Below, one piece after another: positions 43,118 through 53,230 of a DNA stretch of 64,000 nt. Location: contig BFEA01000345.1 in NCBI GenBank assembly GCA_003427395.1, forward strand, positions 1,435,545 through 1,499,544, in the 5' to 3' direction. The translations under genes were made by a program, and so were the position numbers. Positions within the stretch are counted from its first letter, which is position 1, and each line of letters starts with the position of its first letter. Source of the DNA: Chara braunii (lineage: Eukaryota > Streptophyta > Charophyceae > Charales > Characeae). The notes below the pieces were generated by a model that worked only from the letters and a program-made list of their open reading frames with translations, was not told the origin of the DNA and ran no database searches.

Positions 43118-43187
43118 ATACCCTTGTAAGGGTATTCGTGTCTATAGCGTTGTCGGGACAGAAACCCCGGTGAGGGTTTCTGCCCGA
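43118..43187 (+). other. Two adjacent strong hairpins
   Basis: Hairpin 1 is ATACCCTT-GT-AAGGGTAT (43,118-43,135), a perfect 8-bp stem. Hairpin 2 has 5' arm TCGGGACAGAAACCC (43,153-43,167), loop CGGTGA and 3' arm GGGTTTCTGCCCGA (43,174-43,187). It pairs over 14 bp with a single bulged A. Function is unknown; a structured RNA or inverted-repeat debris are both possible. Confidence 0.6.
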
Positions 43188-43509
43188 GTTTTTCAAGGTC
43201 AGACGCTGTCCGACTCTTTTCGTTGGTCGAAACATCGGGAGTCAGCAGTACGACTTGTCGTCCGCAGGTCCTGACAAGGCGACAATGGTGCGCGGTCATG
43301 GAAAGACTAAAGCTAGACCTAGTCTATTCAGGCCCTAAGTAGGCTAGAAAGAGGAACGCGTCGGGTGTAGGACCGCGACGCGGAAGGAATAAGAGGCTTT
43401 TCTTTATTATTTGAGCCGTGAGGTTTGACTTCGAGCCAGGCGGCCGACAGGTCAATGCAGGGGCTATACCCATGGCTTAAAGGCTGGCTATGGGGCCCAG
43501 CTGCGACGC

Positions 43510-43874
43510 CTGCCGGGTGGACGGCAGAGTGACAGGTTGAAGGGCTAGGGCTGATGGGGGCCTGCCCAAGCTGAATGGCAGGAGGCCTACTGGGCGCAAC
43601 CCTTCAAATAGTAGGGTTGTTGCTTTAGCTCTCGTAATAAGAGCTAGCCCAGTAGGTACTGCATCAGACTTCCACCCAGCGGGTACCGGGATCGAGGCTG
43701 ACGCTACACTATCTGGGCTAGCTCTTTTGAGCTGGCCATCGAAAAGGTAAGGTCGATTTCTGTCGCGCGATCGATGAGATCGTTCGGCTGAGATTAGCCA
43801 CGCGGATTTGAGGTGACCCCTGCGCTTTCAAGGATGACACGCCTAAATCGAGAAATGGAAAAAAAAAAAAAAAA
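43510..43874 (+). ncRNA. Candidate structured, A-tailed RNA-derived element
   Basis: Several stems follow in order: CTGCCG/CGGCAG (43,510-43,527); CCTGCC/GGCAGG (43,561-43,582); a three-way junction; a 9-bp stem with TTTT loop (GGCTAGCTC/GAGCTGGCC, 43,716-43,737); and CGATC/GATCG (43,768-43,782). In the three-way junction the outer 10-bp stem CCTACTGGGC/GCCCAGTAGG (43,586-43,595 with 43,647-43,656) encloses two hairpins. These are CAACCCT/AGGGTTG (43,597-43,619) and TAGCTCT/AGAGCTA (43,626-43,646). An A16 run at 43,859-43,874 follows. I infer a retroposed structured RNA or an expressed ncRNA. No known RNA family was recognised. Confidence 0.4.
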
Positions 43875-43926
43875 CTAAACTAAAATTAACTATGTTTGGA
43901 AACACCATCTGGCGTTCTCAAAAGTG

Positions 43927-43949
43927 ACTGGGGCGTTTCAAGCCCCAGT
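43927..43949. other. Perfect 8-bp hairpin
   Basis: ACTGGGGC, loop GTTTCAA, GCCCCAGT. It lies just downstream of the A-tailed structured segment. Confidence 0.7.
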
Positions 43950-44224
43950 ACACTTGGCAGCACCGAGAAACGGGCGACCGTTGGCAGAAAGGTAAGCTTT
44001 TGCTTTTGTTTATTTTGTTGTTTTTCTTTTTAGATTCTTTTTTAGATTTTATCCTAGATTTTCTTTTTCTTTTGTCTTCTTTACGCCCTCCCCCTTTTCC
44101 CCCCCCCCCCCGTCTTTTCTGGAGACTGCGCCCGTTCGCTATAGTGAAACGGGTTGCAGTCGCTGGAAGGAGCCCCGAATTTGGCACTCTTATTGTACCA
44201 GATGCGGGCGCGCTGGGGAATGGG

Positions 44225-44269
<45 letters not shown>

Positions 44270-44474
44270 AAGGGAAGGAGGGATCCTACCTGACGTTGGC
44301 CTCGCTGCTCCGTCGGTAGGAAGGGCAATGTGACGGCCGAGAGGTAAGACTCCAGCTTGCAGCTCCCTTGTCCCTGCGGTCGTTCACCTAGTGAACGGGC
44401 TGCAGTTGGCAACAGCGCCCGAACCTGGCGCTGGGGATGGCCGGGTGCGGGCGCACGCTGCAGCAAGGGAGGTA
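43950..44474. repeat. Diverged direct repeats and AG microsatellite
   Basis: A segment near 44,140 (AGTGAAACGGGTTGCAGT, then CCCCGAATTTGGCACT) resembles one near 44,390 (AGTGAACGGGCTGCAGTTGG, then GCCCGAACCTGGCGCT). An (AG)n microsatellite lies at 44,228-44,266 and a poly-C run at about 44,100-44,110. The TGGCGCT words recall LTR primer-binding sites, but no LTR was established. Confidence 0.4.
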
Positions 44475-44530
44475 GAAAACCCCTCTGAGCTTGACTCTAG
44501 TTTGATACTGTGAAATGACTTAGTGGGGAG
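44475..44530 (+). pseudogene. 25S rRNA gene fragment 4
   Basis: CTGAGCTTGACTCTAGTTTGA followed by TGTGAAATGACTTAG matches the conserved large-subunit rRNA stretch TTGAGCTTGACTCTAGT...TGTGAAATGACTT, which lies just downstream of the region in fragments 1-3. It is short and flanked by unrelated sequence; an 8-bp inverted repeat (GGCAGCTC/GAGCTGCC, 44,535-44,564) follows. Confidence 0.7.
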
Positions 44531-45000
44531 GGGAGGCAGCTCATTTCGAAAAAAACGAGCTGCCCCTCCCAGAGGAAAATGAGAAGGTAAGTAAAAGTAA
44601 AAAAAAAAGAAAGGGTAAGAAAAAGTAACGGCCATGTATGTGGCCGATATGAGTAGGTGCAGAGGAAAAAGAAAAGAGAAAAGGGAGGAGAAGAGTTGGG
44701 GGGAAAAAAATCGGGCACGAATTCGTTCGCAACCTCAGTCCACATGCAGGGCAGACAAGCATCTGGACCTTGAAGTGACATCAGACTGTTGGTTTCAACA
44801 GTGCCGAGAATGGCTTCATACAGCCACTTCGAGGCTGCACTTGGCCAGGGGAGGCGGCTGGGTGCATTGCCAAAGCTTGGGACCTGATGTTCCTAGGGGA
44901 ATATCAAGATTCCCAGCCCTCGATCGAAGTTCAGATCGAGGGTCAGGCTCAGCCCCGTTTTTTGGCTGAGCCCCAAGTGGCTGCCCACCACTCCAGCCCA

Positions 45001-45012
45001 ACTATAAAAGCA
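45001..45012 (+). promoter_or_regulatory. TATA box candidate
   Basis: ACTATAAAAGCA at 45,001 is a good TATA match. It precedes a direct-repeat region (45,079 onward) with no coding sequence, so it may be the promoter of an LTR or other non-autonomous element. Confidence 0.35.
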
Positions 45013-45078
45013 GGTCTGGCCAGCAGCATCCTCACTCAGTTGAGGTGCTGCCCACGTTCTGATTGAGTGTGGAGTAGA

Positions 45079-45445
45079 GAGCAGCGTTATGCTGCCAGAG
45101 TGTTGAGGAGCAGTGAGTGAGAGGAGAAGTGGAGTGGAGGTCTGCAGTGAGNNNNNNNNNNNNNNNNNNNNNNNNNNNNNNNNNNNNNNNNNNNNNNNNN
45201 NNNNNNNNNNNNNNNNNNNNNNNNNNNNNNNNNNNNNNNNNNNNNNNNNNNNNNNNNNNNNNNNNNNNNNNNNNNNNNNNNNNNNNNNNNNNNNNNNNNN
45301 NNNNNNNNNNNNNNNNNNNNNNNNNNNNNNNNNNNNNNNNNNNNNNNNNNNNNNNNNNNNNNNNNNNNNNNGAGCAGCGTTATGCTGCCAGAGTGTTGAG
45401 GAGCAGTGAGTGAGAGGAGTAGTGGAGTGGAGGTCTGCAGTGAGA
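45079..45445. repeat. Direct repeat (about 73 bp) flanking an assembly gap
   Basis: GAGCAGCGTTATGCTGCCAG starts at 45,079 and again at 45,372, with almost identical sequence for 73 bp on each side of undetermined bases at 45,152-45,371. The spacing suggests further repeat units inside the gap. Confidence 0.9.
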
Positions 45446-45482
45446 GAGGAAAGGAGAGGCTGCCATGGCCACTGTGCTGCGT

Positions 45483-45720
45483 GGAAACTCTGCCCGTTTT
45501 GCACGGCGGCGGCAGGTCTTCGGCAAGTGGTGCAGGGGAAACTCTGCCCGTTTTGCACGGCGGCGGCAGGTCTTCGGCAAGTGGTGCAGGGGAAACTCTG
45601 CCTGTTTTGCACGGCGGCGGCAGGTCTTCGGCAAGTGGTGAGGGAAACTCTGCCCGTTTTGCACGGCGGGGGCAGGTCTTCGGCAAGCGGTGCAGGGGAG
45701 ACTGCCCGTTTTGCACCACG
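45483..45720. repeat. 54-bp tandem repeat, about 4.4 copies
   Basis: Units beginning GGAAACTCTGCC lie at 45,483, 45,537, 45,591, 45,643 and (altered) 45,697. They share TTTTGCACGGCGGC and GGTCTTCGGCAAG. On the minus strand the 54-bp units translate in frame as an 18-residue repeat around LAEDLPPPCKTG, so a frame stays open across them. I see no evidence it is a gene. Looser GAAGYRCTGCCGA repeats follow to 45,870. Confidence 0.85.
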
Positions 45721-48012
45721 CCAGCAGTGCGTTTTAGGCGGTGACGCGGAAGCGCTGCCGATTTTTTTTGCGGCATCGACACTGAGGCTTTGGTGGTGAC
45801 GAGGAAGCACTGCCAAAATCTTTCGGCGTCGACGGTGTTTTTTTGGCAGCAACACGGAAGTGCTGCCGAACTTTGCGGCGGCAACACGTTGACGCTGGTG
45901 ATGGTGTCGTGGTGACGCTAGTGGTGATTGGTGGCAGCATTAACCGCAGTGGTGCGTGAGACTGCCCAGGTTGTCTTGACTGTGAGGGACATTTTGTGGC
46001 AGCGTGTTCTCGTATTGACGGCAACGGCGTGGTGGTGCGGTTGGTGTGACGGTGACGCTGGGACGCTGGGACGCTGTCAGATTACTGGGAGATGAATGTG
46101 TGTTGAGAGGGTGTCGCGGCAAGCGATCATTCTAGGGAGTGGTGTGGATCGCTTTGCGGGCGACTCGTTGTGACGATTGTCTCATCTGGAGTGCGATTTT
46201 ACACGGTTTTCTTGAGTGGGTCGTCTCTTCAACTTCACTCGAGGTCAGGGAATTTGACTCAGACCCTTCACACCTGTGTGAACCCACACTTGCTTGACCC
46301 GGTTCTTCACTGAAGAGGTAGAGGAAGTTGTGTTTTGTCTGCACGTGTGAATGAAAGTCTGACGGGAGTTTGAATTGCAATGTGTTCTTTTGAACTTGTT
46401 GTTTGATCTGATGTGCAGGTAGATAGAAGGATGACCAAAAAAGGGAATCTGACCATGTCAATGGCAATGAGAGAATGATGTTTGTTTTCAATCGCTGACT
46501 TGTATGTATGTTGAAGGAATGGGAAGTCAGTAGACGACGAGGAACAAAAAGATTACGCAAAGAAGAAGAAATCGATTGGACATAAAAAAAAATTCCTGAG
46601 TTGTCCATTCTTTCCTGATTGACCCTCCCTGTCTATGCCCGTCTATCTGAATGATTCTCTTTTCTGTGATCTCTTTTCTTCGTCCAAGTTACCTTTGACG
46701 TCAGGCGACAAAGGACCATTTTGCCTGCCGTGGTAGACGTGTTCCCCATTCCTAGGAGGCATCTGAGGTGGGGGTTTGCTGCCTTAGGGGCCGACCCTAC
46801 TAACGATTTGGAGTGGACCGCTCATGCGGGGGGGATACCATGTTGTTGTGGTGGAGCCAGCTTGACTTCTGAGATCCGAGGTTCGCTCGGGCGAGGACGA
46901 GGGGTATCCTAGACCACGTCCTAGGGAATTGATATACGCCTATCCACGCAAGGGCCTTAAGTTTCTTGACGCCTCGCGTTAAGGGTAGATGCCATAGCAT
47001 ACCCCTCTAGTGGCTGTTTTAGGAGCCAGTGACATATGGGGAACTGGCGCCAGAAGAGCCCAGTTTGTGTACTCACTAGTCGTGGGTGGAATGCGAGTAG
47101 GCACTACCTTCTCGGATAGGTTTGCACCATAAGAAGTGCAAACCTAGGGAAGTTGAGATGGGTTGATAGGAAGTTGTGACTAGAGCAACGCTTTAAAAGA
47201 TTCTAATGATGAGAACGGGTACTTCATCGTTTGTGGGACGGAAAAAATCATTGTTGCCCAGGAGGACAAAGCAACCAACAAAATTTGGAAGCGGATTCTC
47301 GTCCTTAATGGGGCACTAAGTGTTCGATTGTTCAAGTCGGTAAGTGGTAGCCGAATTACTTGCAGATGGCATTCACACCAAAGTTAGAAAGGTAGTGAAG
47401 TCATCATTAAAGCAATGGCATCCTAGCTCTACTTGAGAGTTGGGATTTGTTTGCGTTTCTTTTCTAGCAGTCAGTATGGGACGGAATGAAAGAACTTGGC
47501 AACACATCTCATCAAATCGAAAAGTTGTGTCAGCCCAACCATTTGGTAGGGAAAGTGGAGATATTTTGGCCAGATGACATTTGAGCGTCGTTACTCATGT
47601 TAGTCTTGCTTTCAACCTATTGTTGACAAGTGTTATTCAAAGTCGAGTCAACTCATTATGGCTCGTTGTTGAGTGACAAGACGAGTCAGCCTTTGTCGAT
47701 TTGATCTGGACGAGTAGGATGTATGATTGTATCGATCTTAAAAGATAAGTCAACTTACGCTGACCTACCTGAATTTTTGAAAGAGTTATGTCTTATTAAC
47801 TTTTAATTATCTTCGAAAGAAGGGACTAGGATCGCTTGAAGCTTTCCTTACGCTTGGAATATCACGTCCTAGTCGACCGGCGTACGTTCCGATTCTTGGG
47901 AGATCAGCGCCCCAGGGATGGACGACGTTCGGGTCCACTTTGGCATTCAAACCATGCGTACCTATGCTACAGCGAACAAGCAAACGCCCTCGGTCGGCCT
48001 ACCTCTGCAATT
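45721..48012. other. No gene recognised; 11-bp hairpin at 47,117-47,146
   Basis: No supported coding sequence. TAGGTTTGCAC (47,117-47,127) pairs perfectly with GTGCAAACCTA (47,136-47,146) around an 8-base loop. The word ACTGGCGCCAG near 47,042 is a palindrome. Confidence 0.45.
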
Positions 48013-48840
48013 GCATTATAAAAGCTTTCGCATGTGGGTCGGTAGCTCGGCGGGGATACGCCCCTAAGGGTGGTGACAACCCCTTAGGGAAGGTAAGTTG
48101 TGCCCCGCGAGAACCTATCCTGTCGTAGGGGACCACGGGATGTACACCTGGCGCACTCGGCTGGAGCGGCAAATGGTCGGCGTGGGTTACTGTGTCGTCC
48201 CCGAGTTGTCTTTAAAAAGTTGAAAGCCTAAGTTTCTCCTGCGTGACGTGGCCGGGAGGGCCCTCGCTCGCGTGGGGGCCGATGCGCTCGACAGCGTGCA
48301 TGCCTTTGTGGCATGATGCCATGGTGTTGACGTGGCACCTATCGATAAGTGCAACGGGATTTATTGCGTGACGTGGCACTCTGCAGATTGTCACGACTTA
48401 CCTTTTGACGTGGCACCTTCAGAGTAGCAGCAACATACCAGGTTGACGCGACTTACGGAAGTCGACATTCCAATGGACATATACGGATTGGGCGGTCTCT
48501 TGTTGCTCACGTGATTGCAAAGCATCTCCATTTTGACAGTTGTATCGGCCCTTGATGTCGACGTGGCATTTCTCATGATGATGTGTCGCTAAGGCATGAT
48601 TGGAGTGTGACACGTGGCGGATCTGACGTACACTGCTATTCATAGGAAGATTGGTGCGAACAGATACTTGCACTTGTGAAATTTGACATGCGGTACAGCA
48701 TGAGTTTATGTGCCACTCGTCAGAGCATGTGCTTAGAAACACACAACCATCTAAGAGAAGACGGCGAAGGAGAAGATCAACTAACACATTGTTTGATTGT
48801 TGTATTGTTGATTGATTGATCATACTTACCTGTCGTGGGT
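48013..48840 (+). repeat. Candidate 5' LTR region of element C with ACGTGGC motifs
   Basis: A TATA box (TATAAAA, 48,017-48,023) is followed by six ACGTGGC motifs at 48,246, 48,330, 48,371, 48,408, 48,561 and 48,612. The segment ends in ACTTACCTG at about 48,826-48,834, as the LTR of element E does (ACTCACCTG, about 62,845-62,853). The conserved LTR start TGTAATAAC was not found, so the boundary and the assignment are tentative. Confidence 0.4.
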
Positions 48841-49159
48841 TGTCCTGTGAATGACTGCAAACTCACTATTGTTGTGTTGTCTTGATCACATTGGTCGTGG
48901 CTACAGAACCTGTACAGTATATAGGAAAACATGATCAGAAAGGCAATCATCAGAGTCAAACATAGAAAAATAGAGATTCTGTTTTCGTAGTTAATTTATT
49001 TTTATTTCTTATTTCTTGTCGTGGAAACTGAAATTCGTTTTGCAGTGTGGCCGTGAAATTTGTAATTGTTTCAAGTGTATTGTGCGGCACAGGGAAAGAT
49101 GACTTACCTCCAGAACTGCTTTTGTGTGTATTTTCTCACTCGTTTCATCCCTCTAATCT

Positions 49160-50790
49160 TCTCTCCCATCTCGATTTCCTTCTTCGCTGATGGAGGCGAA
49201 GGAATGAGAACTCGTGGCCGTCTTCGGCAGCTGCTCGTTTGATTGCATGACATTGTGCCAGACGCTGAACAGCATGTACGCAGCCAGTTCGATCTGCGTG
49301 TTGCAGAAGACGAACTGACGCAGGCTGAAATTGTTGTGCAGATGCTGGAGACCAGCGGTAAAGTGCAACAGATCATTGATCGACGGTGAATGACCCTCGA
49401 TCATTTTGTTGCTGAGCAGTTCGTGAAGATAGCTAGAGAAGAGGTCAAAGGAGAAGGGAAAGGACATCGAGTGAAAGGAGGGAGGAACCAGAACTGACAT
49501 ATGGGATTATGGACGACCTAAAAGTTGCATTGGAAGCAGAATTGAAGAAAAAAGAAGAATACCAGAGGCAATGAAAATAACAAGAACAACAGGCAAGGAA
49601 GGTACAAGAAATGAAGCGTTATCTTCACTACAAAACATGATGACCTACCTCGCACACTTGGAGATCAAAATTAACGATGTCATTGCAAAATTGTACACGA
49701 TGACCAAACTTGTAAAAGGGAGGAATAAACTTGTGCAAGAAGAGGTAGTCGAGGAGAAAGAAGAGAAGAAAGAGCCTCATGAGAGAATGATGAAAGACTT
49801 CATGAGATCCTGAGATTCGAAAGAACGCGAACCCGCTAAGAAGGAAGCCCCAAAGACGGAAGAAGAGGAAAGAAAAAGTCAAAATGAAAGTTACCATCTA
49901 CTTACAACGGTAAGAGAGGAGAACAATTGTGGCTATGGATTGTCGAAATCCAAACCTATTGTGGGACCACACCAATGGTTGAAGACAACCAAGTCGCTTT
50001 CTCTGCCTCTTACTTGGGAGAAGTTGCGAAAGAGTGGGTTATGTCTGAGGCCAACACCGCAGGCTTCGAAGATATTGGTGAGTGGGTCAAAACCATGACA
50101 ATGCGGTAATCTCTCCAGAAGATAAAGAAGAGATTCCTCGACAAAACGACTGGCGACAAGGCATTTGACGAACTCTCTACCATCAGTTCGAAGCGTTGGT
50201 CCATCGTCGAAACTTTGTCACGTGAGGTGGATCGTCTTTTGCAGGTAACCTTCATGATAACCAGGTTCTGTATATCTACTCGTGTGCATTACCAGACCCT
50301 GTACGCAAACAACTTGTGGCGGAAGCAAAGTCTGGTAAGTATAATTATCGGCAGTTCGAGGACCTCCCACTCTAGAGAGAACAAATGACTGCAGAGGTAA
50401 AGGAAACCTATGCAAATGTTGTGAGGAGTGGGCAGACGGGTGGGTACGGGAACAAAAAACGAGTCCTGTGGAGGCAGAAGCGACAGGACCACACTCTTGT
50501 TGAGAAATGGCTCCTCAAAGAGGCCAAAGGCGAAGCAAGTGGTGGCGGTGAGTCAAGAAAGGGTGATGTCACCGCACTGGTGGCCAACAAAGGTGGCTCC
50601 AACCGTAATGGTGGATCTTAGAAGAGGAGCCTACGCTCATTCATCAAGCATCCTGACATTGCTTCTGGCCGGCCCTCGGAGAAGATGGGCCTAACCCAGA
50701 GCGAATGGCAGGAACGGAGGATAATCGGCAGTGTCTAAAATATGGCACTGCGGGACACATCATAGTATGGTGTCCCCTCATCCGTAACCC
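49160..50790 (+). pseudogene. Gag with degenerate zinc knuckle, element C
   Basis: Pieces include AEQHVRSQFDLR (49,280-49,320), MMTYLAHLEIKI (about 49,640), WIVEIQTYCGTTP and VAFSASYLGEVAKEWV (49,927-50,050). They match element E Gag in order. The N-terminal half is probably coiled-coil. A knuckle at 50,732-50,773 reads CLKYGTAGHIIVWC, so the second zinc-binding Cys is Tyr (TGT to TAT). A TGA at 49,387-49,389 corresponds to CGA (Arg) in element E. Several frame changes make it non-functional. Confidence 0.8.
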
Positions 50791-51059
50791 AAAAGGGAGT
50801 AGTGAGTAGAAGTAGCATCTGCTCCTATTGAGTCAGTGGGTTCAAACAAAGGTGAGGTGTCGAAAACGCCTTTCCACCCCCCAACTCGCATGGCAGAAGA
50901 TGGCTCGTCTGCGGCTTATCACCCAAACCACCTTGAAAAAGTTTTATGTTTTGTCTCGCTGGGTGATTCCCTTGATGCACTTGGTTGTGAACTCCTTGCT
51001 TTACAGAGTTCATGGGCTAAGAAAGCGAAGTCTAAGGGTGAATTGATGATTGCAGACGT

Positions 51060-51400
51060 GGAGATTGTGTGAACAAGAGTAGGTGCTTTGTTAGATTTTG
51101 GCTCTACACGGTCCTACATCTCGGAAAAGGCAAAAAGTTGCATATGGGGATGAGAGTACAGGACCTCCCGAGACCTATCATGTCTATGCTTGCTGACGAA
51201 AGCACGATAACTATCTCATAAATTGTCGATCGAGTGAAATGTTATTTTCGAACTCAGGAAGGGATTTTTTTTTTTTGCATAAAGTAACCTTCCTCGTAGA
51301 AAAGAATTTGCCCTTTGATATGATTGTGGGAATGGATTGGCATGAGGAGGCCGACCCAAAAGTTCAAGGACAAGATTGTCAACTTAAAGAATTAAAAATC
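51060..51400 (+). pseudogene. Aspartic protease, element C, altered active site
   Basis: ALLDFGSTRSYIS at about 51,085-51,125 is the retropepsin active-site strand. The D-S-G triplet reads D-F-G, which a TCT-to-TTT change would explain. Further on, LPFDMIVGMDWHEEADP (about 51,310-51,357) is the second conserved motif and matches element D. A T-run at 51,267-51,276 shifts the frame between the two motifs. Confidence 0.8.
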
Positions 51401-51479
51401 CAAAACGAAATCAATTAAGTTTCACAAATCTGCTTTTGACTCATCACTATTTTTTTGTCGCACGAGTCTTCCCGCTTTT

Positions 51480-52400
51480 CAAAGTATGGTTACAAAGAAG
51501 AAGTTGGTAGAGAATGTAATGATGATACTCGTCAAATGGGTAGGTGAATGTTCTTCGTTCTATCCACCTTCTATTGACAAACTACTTAATGAATATAAGG
51601 ACTTGCAAATTGAATCTATGGGAGTAACCGACCGTGCTGTAAAGCACACAATCGATCATTCTTGGAAGTAAGATTCCCAGAGGACCAATCTACCGTTTGT
51701 CCTCGGGGGACCAATCTAACGTTTGTCCTCGGGGGACCAATCTACCGTTTGTCCTCGGGGGAACTAGAAGAATTGAAAAAACAACTGCAAGAACTTACTG
51801 ATAAAGGATGAATTCGACCAAGTTCCTTTCCTTACGGCGCCCCTATATTTTCTGTGTCTAAAAAGAAAGGAGATCTTAGATTGTGTATTGACTACCGAGG
51901 TTTGAATACCGTAACAATAAAAAAATGCGGAACCCCTTCCTTGGATTGATGACCTTTTTGACCAATGGCAAGGTTGCAAATACTAATAAGATTGATATGA
52001 AGTCAGCCTACCACTAGATTGAGGTGACATGAAGATCAACACAAGACAACGTTCCGAACGAGGTATGGGCACTATGAGTTTGTTGTGATGCCCTTTGGTC
52101 TGACTAACACCCCGCAGCCTTCCAAAGGTCTATGAATGAAATATTTCGATAGTGGTTAGATCGATTTGTAGTAGTGTATCTCAATGATATGCTCGTTTAC
52201 AGCAAGACGCTCGAGGATCATGAGAAACACCTACGAATGGTTCCAAAAAAATTGAGAGAATAAACTGAATGTTAAGAAGTCGTAATTTACTAAATTTGAG
52301 GTACTCTATCTTCGACACATAGTAAATGACGAAGGACTAAGGCCAAAAGAAAGGAAGATCACAACAATCAGAAACTGGGCCAGACCGAAGACAGTAACTG
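51480..52400 (+). pseudogene. Reverse transcriptase, element C
   Basis: The region before RT (MGVTDRAVKHTI) is followed by a triplicated 26-bp segment, then [27 protein letters not shown] and VMPFGLTN. The catalytic motif is VVYLNDMLVYSK: YxDD has become YLND (GAT to AAT). Stops and frame shifts are frequent. Gene order and the match to element D leave no doubt about identity; it cannot be active. Confidence 0.82.
51683..51760 (+). repeat. 26-bp tandem repeat, three copies, inside pol
   Basis: GACCAATCTACCGTTTGTCC starts at 51,683, 51,709 (with one A for C) and 51,735. In the related element D this region is single-copy coding sequence, so the triplication is secondary. Each extra unit shifts the frame. 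Confidence 0.95.
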
Positions 52401-52402
52401 AG

Positions 52403-53030
52403 TTGCGATCTTTTCGAGGACTTACTAGCTACTATAGAAGGTTTGTGAGAAACTTCTCCCTTATAGTTGCGCCTATGAGAAGATTGTTGAAGAAAGAGAA
52501 ATCTTGGTTATGGGATACAGATTGTGAGTCTGTGTTTAAGAAGTTGAAATATACGCTAACTCACCACCCTATTCTGAAGACTGTTGATCCGTCACTTCCT
52601 TTCATCGTCAAAACTGACGATAGTCAGTTTGGGATTGGGGTTGTGCTACCACAAGATGGCGGGAAAGGTTCTCGACCAATTGAGTTCATATCTAAACACC
52701 TTCCCTCCGATAAGGGAGCTAACTCCACCTTCGAAAGGGAACCGTATGCCTTGGTTGAAGCATGGGACACATGAAAACACTACTTGATCGGAAGACGCTT
52801 CACGGTCTACTCAGATCACTCGACCTTGAAATGGATCAAGACTCAACCATGACTTTCCGACAAGCTGGTAAGGTGGTCTACATTCATTCACACGTTTGAC
52901 TTTGAGTTGAAAACCATTAAGGGTAAGTCTAATGTTGTCATTGACGCTTTGTCTAGATGCTCAGATTTCTTTGGTGCTATTGCTTCCTACCTCGACATCG
53001 GGACTGAGTCGAAGGACCGAATCTGAAAAG
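52403..53030 (+). pseudogene. RT end and RNase H, element C
   Basis: 123 codons stay open. They contain FRGLTSYYRRFVRNFSLI, a conserved Ty3 segment between RT and RNase H. RNase H follows: IVKTDDSQFGIGVVL (first catalytic Asp region), ISKHLPSDKGANSTFERE (Glu), a TGA at 52,772, then YSDHSTLKWIK (Asp) and VIDALSRC. It would remove the RNA strand of the hybrid. The TGA and one more stop interrupt it. Confidence 0.85.
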
Positions 53031-53202
53031 GGTATGTAGGGGATTCTATTTGGAGTCCTATCATTCAAACCCTTAAACCATCAGTACTTCCTAAAGTTGT
53101 GTCCATTAACGCGCCACAATTTTAGAAAACGTACGGGCTACTACAAATGCGCCCAAATTCATCCAGCTAGTAACGTTTCTGCTCTATTTTTTTCGCGGCT
53201 GA

Positions 53203-53230
53203 TAGTTGGGCCAAGTACTGGTGGTTTAAG
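53203..53230 (+). repeat. Short insertion sharing a 28-nt retroposon block
   Basis: ATAGTTGGGCCAAGTACTGG plus TGGTTTAA is the block seen at 5282-5309 and 4559-4586. Here it lies inside the integrase region of element C, preceded by a T-rich run. It suggests that a retroposon fragment was inserted there or that the block is ancestral to both. Confidence 0.5.

Noticed and set aside
44400-44440. Retroviral-type primer-binding site (GCGCCCGAACCTGGCGCT)
   Set aside because: The match to any tRNA 3' end is imperfect and no LTR was found; left as a diverged repeat.
45087-45887. Minus-strand 266-codon frame
   Set aside because: Crosses the gap at 45,152-45,371 and owes its openness to the 54-bp repeat.
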